Assembly (NCBI GenBank): GCA_005888335.1
Contig: VAWY01000012.1
Location: 1 to 18,615, forward strand
From: Actinomycetota bacterium
Lineage (GTDB): Bacteria; Actinomycetota; Thermoleophilia; Solirubrobacterales; Solirubrobacteraceae
Length of the DNA: 18,615 nt
Reading direction: 5' to 3'
The translations under genes were made by a program, and so were the position numbers. Under the pieces are notes generated by a model. That model ran no database searches. It was given only the letters and a program-made list of their open reading frames with translations, and had not been told where the DNA came from. Below are positions 17,601 to 18,615 of the stretch, piece after piece (within the stretch, counting starts at the first letter, position 1; each line of letters starts with the position of its first letter).

Positions 17601-18615
17601 CGTGCATGACGAGCTGGTGGCCGTGCTCGGGCGTCTCGTCGAGCAGGTTGCCCTCGGCGCCCACGGCCGCGCTGACGCTCATCACCACCGCCTCGCGGAT
17701 CGGGTCGATCGGCGGGTTGGTCACCTGCGCGAAGAGCTGCTTGAAGTAGCTGAACAGCGGCGGGCGCTGGTCGGAGAGCACGGCCAGCGCGGCGTCGTTG
17801 CCCATCGAGCCGACCGGCTCCTCGCCGCGCGCGGCCATCGGCGCCACGAGCACGCGCAGGTCCTCCTGTGAGTAGCCGAAGGCGAGCTGGCGCAGCAGCA
17901 GCGGCTCGACCCCGGTCAGCGTGACGTGAGCCGGGACGAGGTCGGCGAAGTGGACGCGCTGCTCGTCGAGCCAGCGGCGGTACGGGCGCTGGCCGGCGAT
18001 CTCGGCCTTGACCTCGGAGTCCTCGACGATCCGATGGCGCTCGAGGTCGACCAGGAACAGCTTGCCCGGCTGCAGGCGGCCGAGGCGCTTGACGCGCGCC
18101 GGCTCGATCCCGAGCAGGCCGGCCTCCGAGCCCAGCACCACCCAGCCGTCGTGCGTCTCCAGCCAGCGGCCGGGGCGCAGGCCGTTGCGGTCGAGCGTCG
18201 CGCCGATCAGCCGCCCGTCGGTGAAGGCGACCGCCGCCGGGCCGTCCCACGGCTCCATGAACGAGCTGTGGAACTCGTAGAAGGCCTTGAGCTCGTCGGG
18301 CAGGTCGTCGCGGCCCTCGTGCGCCTCCGGGATCATCATCATCACCGCGTGCGGCAGCGAGCGGCCGGCGAGCATGAGCAGCTCGAGGACGTTGTCGAAG
18401 GTCGCCGAGTCGGAGCCGCCCGGGCGCACTACCGGCAGCACCTTCTGCAGGTCGCCGCCGAACAGCTGCGACGCCAGCTGCGACTCGCGCGCCCGCATCC
18501 AGTTGACGTTGCCCATCAGCGTGTTGATCTCGCCGTTGTGGGCGATCACGCGGTACGGGTGGGCGAGCTCCCAGCTCGGGAAGGTGTTCGTCGAGAAGCG
18601 CGAGTGCACCAGCGC
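14659..18615 (-). CDS. gltB: Glutamate synthase large subunit (5' end outside window)
   Basis: This is GltB, cut by the right edge: 1318 residues are present of about 1500. The first ~200 residues, including the N-terminal cysteine nucleophile of the glutaminase, lie off the window. Visible parts, in order: the rest of the class II glutamine amidotransferase domain (LVHSRFSTNTFPSW, MGNVNWMR), a central domain, the FMN barrel (VSVKLVAEVGVG; ADHVLISGHDGGTGASP) with the 3Fe-4S cysteines in CIMMRACHLNTC (spacing C-x5-C-x4-C), and the C-terminal Gly-rich beta-helix domain (GSAGQSFGGWLAPG; GKGLSGGTLAVRP). It hydrolyses glutamine, channels ammonia to the FMN site, and with 2-oxoglutarate makes glutamate. 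The gene ends eight bases into gltD. A 20-residue Gly/Ala-rich segment at 16741-16800 looks inserted. The apparent start near 18609 is only an internal GTG. Confidence 0.97.

Noticed and set aside
14863..17871. 1002-codon plus-strand open frame antisense to gltB
   Set aside because: It is the mirror of a strongly conserved enzyme and has no recognisable domains.

Overview
This is a very GC-rich, gene-dense window in which nearly every codon ends in G or C. Gene content and protein style fit a high-GC actinobacterium, most plausibly of the Thermoleophilia/Solirubrobacterales type: a two-subunit glutamate synthase, a zinc-ribbon/kinase/ATPase giant protein, a TetR regulator beside an EamA exporter, and secreted proteins with Arg/Ala-rich tails. 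This placement is inferred from style and was not tested. No rRNA, tRNA, CRISPR array, transposase or integrase was seen.

Layout, left to right. A slipin/SPFH membrane protein, cut by the left edge, converges on a 1265-residue regulator made of a double zinc ribbon, a protein kinase, an AAA-type ATPase and a long helical-repeat region. A small antibiotic-biosynthesis-monooxygenase-like protein is transcribed divergently from that regulator. Next come a GlsB/YeaQ-family membrane protein and a GNAT acetyltransferase. A minus-strand block from 5810 to 8931 reads, in transcription order, TetR regulator, secreted GH-A-clan glycosidase-like protein, small membrane protein, and an uncharacterised protein with a Cys/His cluster. 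The TetR gene is divergent from an EamA (RhtA-like) exporter, and a perfect inverted repeat, the probable operator, lies between them. A second GlsB/YeaQ protein overlaps the exporter's 3' end. The rest is minus strand, in transcription order from the right edge: gltB (5' end off the window), gltD, a GT-C membrane glycosyltransferase, and a secreted trypsin-like protease.

How the genes fit together. gltB and gltD encode the two subunits of NADPH-dependent glutamate synthase (GOGAT) and overlap by 8 bases, which indicates translational coupling. The glycosyltransferase, glycosidase-like protein, protease and small membrane proteins suggest cell-envelope work. The kinase-ATPase protein looks like a cytoplasmic signal integrator. 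The most interesting signals are: (1) a 27-base near-identical direct repeat (25/27) that gives gltD and the downstream glycosyltransferase gene the same 3' end, as if the glycosyltransferase gene was inserted or captured at the gltD terminus; (2) a kinase domain lacking the usual VAxK lysine but with a lysine in strand beta-2, as in WNK kinases; (3) a trypsin whose signal-peptidase site coincides with its activation site; (4) an uncharacterised CHCC protein behind an isolated AT-rich promoter-like patch; and (5) a rare-codon, Gly/Ala-rich insertion inside GltB. No complete new defence or mobile system could be identified.
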